From positions 1-46,202 of the forward strand of contig JAGKSW010000148.1 in NCBI GenBank assembly GCA_018993265.1: a DNA stretch of 46,202 nt, given 5' to 3'. The stretch comes from Nostoc sp. TH1S01. GTDB taxonomy: Bacteria; Cyanobacteriota; Cyanobacteriia; Cyanobacteriales; Nostocaceae. Numbering within the stretch: the stretch's first letter is position 1; each line of letters opens with the position of its first letter. Position numbers and translations under genes: made by a program. This document shows positions 45,413 through 46,202 of the stretch, one piece after another. The notes under the pieces were generated by a model. The model was not told the origin of the DNA. It did not search any database and saw nothing but the letters and a program-made list of their open reading frames with translations.

Positions 45413-45649
45413 ATGAATCAAAATCTTGTAGCTGCTGCTCACGCCTTAGTAATGAATGCTTCACAGCAATTTACTCCTTGGCTATTTGAGCATAATCTTA
45501 TTTAAGTATTCATCACTTATCAAGCAGGTAAGCTATTGTTTATCGGTTTGCAGCCAAACGGAAGATTATTAGCACTTCCGGGGATAAGTCGGCCAATGGC
45601 GATCGGCTTCAAAAGTGATGAGATTCGACTGATGGTGCGGGTGGGATGA
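45413..45649 (+). pseudogene. N-terminal remnant of a TIGR03032-like protein with internal stop
   Basis: From the ATG at 45413 the frame reads AHALVMNASQQFTPWLFEHN, meets TAA at 45503-45505, and goes on in the same frame with VFITYQAGKLLFIGLQPNGR and a short tail to TGA at 45647. The segment ...WL.E.N(..)F.TYQ.GKL..IGLQP.GR is the start of the TIGR03032 family, whose members have over 300 residues. Here about 78 residues remain, with one nonsense change, and the rest is missing. It abuts the FG-GAP gene (52 bases away), so a deletion or gene replacement may have removed the 3' part. Confidence 0.65.
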
Positions 45650-45700
45650 GTTTAGATTTACCCACAACACAAGCAAAAACAACAAAGAGGATCAACAACA

Positions 45701-46202
45701 ATGGCTAATCTAGCTTTGAATCTATCTGACCTCAACGGCAGCAACGGCTTTGTCATTAATGGTATTGATAATCTTGATTTCTCAGGTTTCTCAGTGAGCA
45801 ATGCCGGAGATATTAACGGTGATGGCATTGATGATCTGATCATCGGAGCCTATCGTGCTGATCCCAACGGTCAGAATTACGCGGGGGAGAGTTATGTAGT
45901 ATTTGGCAGTAGGAATGGTTTTGGAGCCAGTTTCAATTTGTCTTCCTTGGATGGCAGTAACGGCTTTGTCATTAATGGCATTGATGAGTTTGATTTCTCA
46001 GGCCGCTCAGTAAGCGGTGCGGGAGACATCAACGGTGATGGCATCGACGACTTGATTATCGGAGCAAGTGGTGCTGATTCCAACGGTCAGTCTGATGCAG
46101 GAGAAAGCTATGTGGTGTTTGGCAGTAGGAATGGTTTTGAAGCCAGTTTCAACTTGTCTTCCTTGGATTGCAGTAATGGCTTTGGCATTAAAGGCATTGA
46201 TG
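45701..46202 (+). CDS. FG-GAP (integrin alpha-like) repeat protein, 3' end outside window
   Basis: The frame is open from ATG 45701, with AGAGG (45686-45690) before it, to the window end, at least 167 residues. It encodes FG-GAP repeats with calcium-binding loops: GDINGDGIDDLIIGA in residues 36-50 and again in the next copy, each followed by GESYVVFGSRNGF. The period is 72 residues. Such repeats form beta-propellers in secreted or surface proteins of Nostocales, often large and ending in haemolysin-type repeats. There is no classical signal peptide at the N-terminus, which is common for type I secretion. Minus-strand frames inside it are shadows. Confidence 0.92.
   Translation, partial: MANLALNLSDLNGSNGFVINGIDNLDFSGFSVSNAGDINGDGIDDLIIGAYRADPNGQNYAGESYVVFGSRNGFGASFNLSSLDGSNGFVINGIDEFDFSGRSVSGAGDINGDGIDDLIIGASGADSNGQSDAGESYVVFGSRNGFEASFNLSSLDCSNGFGIKGID
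45725..46202 (+). repeat. 216-bp tandem repeat coding for FG-GAP units
   Basis: Units of 72 codons repeat with high DNA identity; gcagcaacggctttgtcatt at about 45738 returns as ggcagtaacggctttgtcat at about 45953. A third unit starts near 46160 and runs out of the window. Confidence 0.85.

Overview
The window comes from a cyanobacterium, most likely a filamentous, heterocyst-forming member of the Nostocales (Nostoc/Anabaena/Calothrix type). Supporting signs are a complete psbA, many GCGATCGC (HIP1) octamers, heptanucleotide tandem repeats (STRRs), palindromic dispersed repeats of the kind common in Nostoc, a PEP-CTERM protein, a stand-alone Mo-nitrogenase C-terminal-domain protein and many two-component proteins. 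No tRNA, rRNA, transposase or CRISPR array was seen.

Layout: 1-1.4 kb is a degraded edge. It holds a TPR array broken by a stop, the tail of an ABC ATPase, and the tail of a ribbon-helix-helix protein joined to it at a HIP1 site. 1.6-4.5 kb is a TldD/PmbA protease pair. 4.7-7.3 kb holds an amidohydrolase and a PLP-dependent desulfurase-like enzyme. 7.8-8.2 kb is a secreted DUF3011 protein with an RNDRY repeat tail. 8.7-11.7 kb is a likely phosphate/metal operon: a CDF transporter, a tiny membrane protein and a PhoA-type alkaline phosphatase, preceded by a Fur-family-like box and a Pho-box-like array. 12-13.8 kb holds a PEP-CTERM protein and psbA with Glu130. 14-15.6 kb is a fused dipeptide/oligopeptide ABC ATPase.

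15.8-22.2 kb is the most notable region, a lasso-peptide (RiPP) gene cluster. A McjD-like exporter is divergent from a fused PqqD/transglutaminase-like B protein. A 51-residue precursor follows, then a membrane-anchored pentapeptide-repeat protein, then an asparagine-synthetase-like cyclase without the glutaminase cysteine. The precursor gene has a near-perfect Shine-Dalgarno. Its inferred core is YYQGRYLEGPNSRYWYS with a Tyr1-Glu8 ring, unusual at both position 1 and leader position -2.

22.3-27.1 kb is a housekeeping run on the minus strand: proB, yqeG-type phosphatase, DUF3727, ruvX and a GNAT protein. 27.4-31 kb holds a small conserved protein, an OmpR-type regulator, a Mo-nitro_C protein, a methyltransferase, a GNAT and a disordered small protein. 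31.5-37.7 kb is a signalling block: CHASE3-PAS-PAS kinase, Rcp1-like receiver and REC-kinase on one strand, and a DUF4079 membrane protein coupled to a HAMP kinase on the other. 37.8-44.7 kb holds a DM13 protein, a cellulose-synthase-like glycosyltransferase, two polytopic glycosyltransferases (PIG-V-like and GT39-like) and an OlsB-like N-acyltransferase, which together suggest envelope or exopolysaccharide work. The right edge holds a broken TIGR03032-type remnant and the 5' part of an FG-GAP repeat protein that runs off the window.
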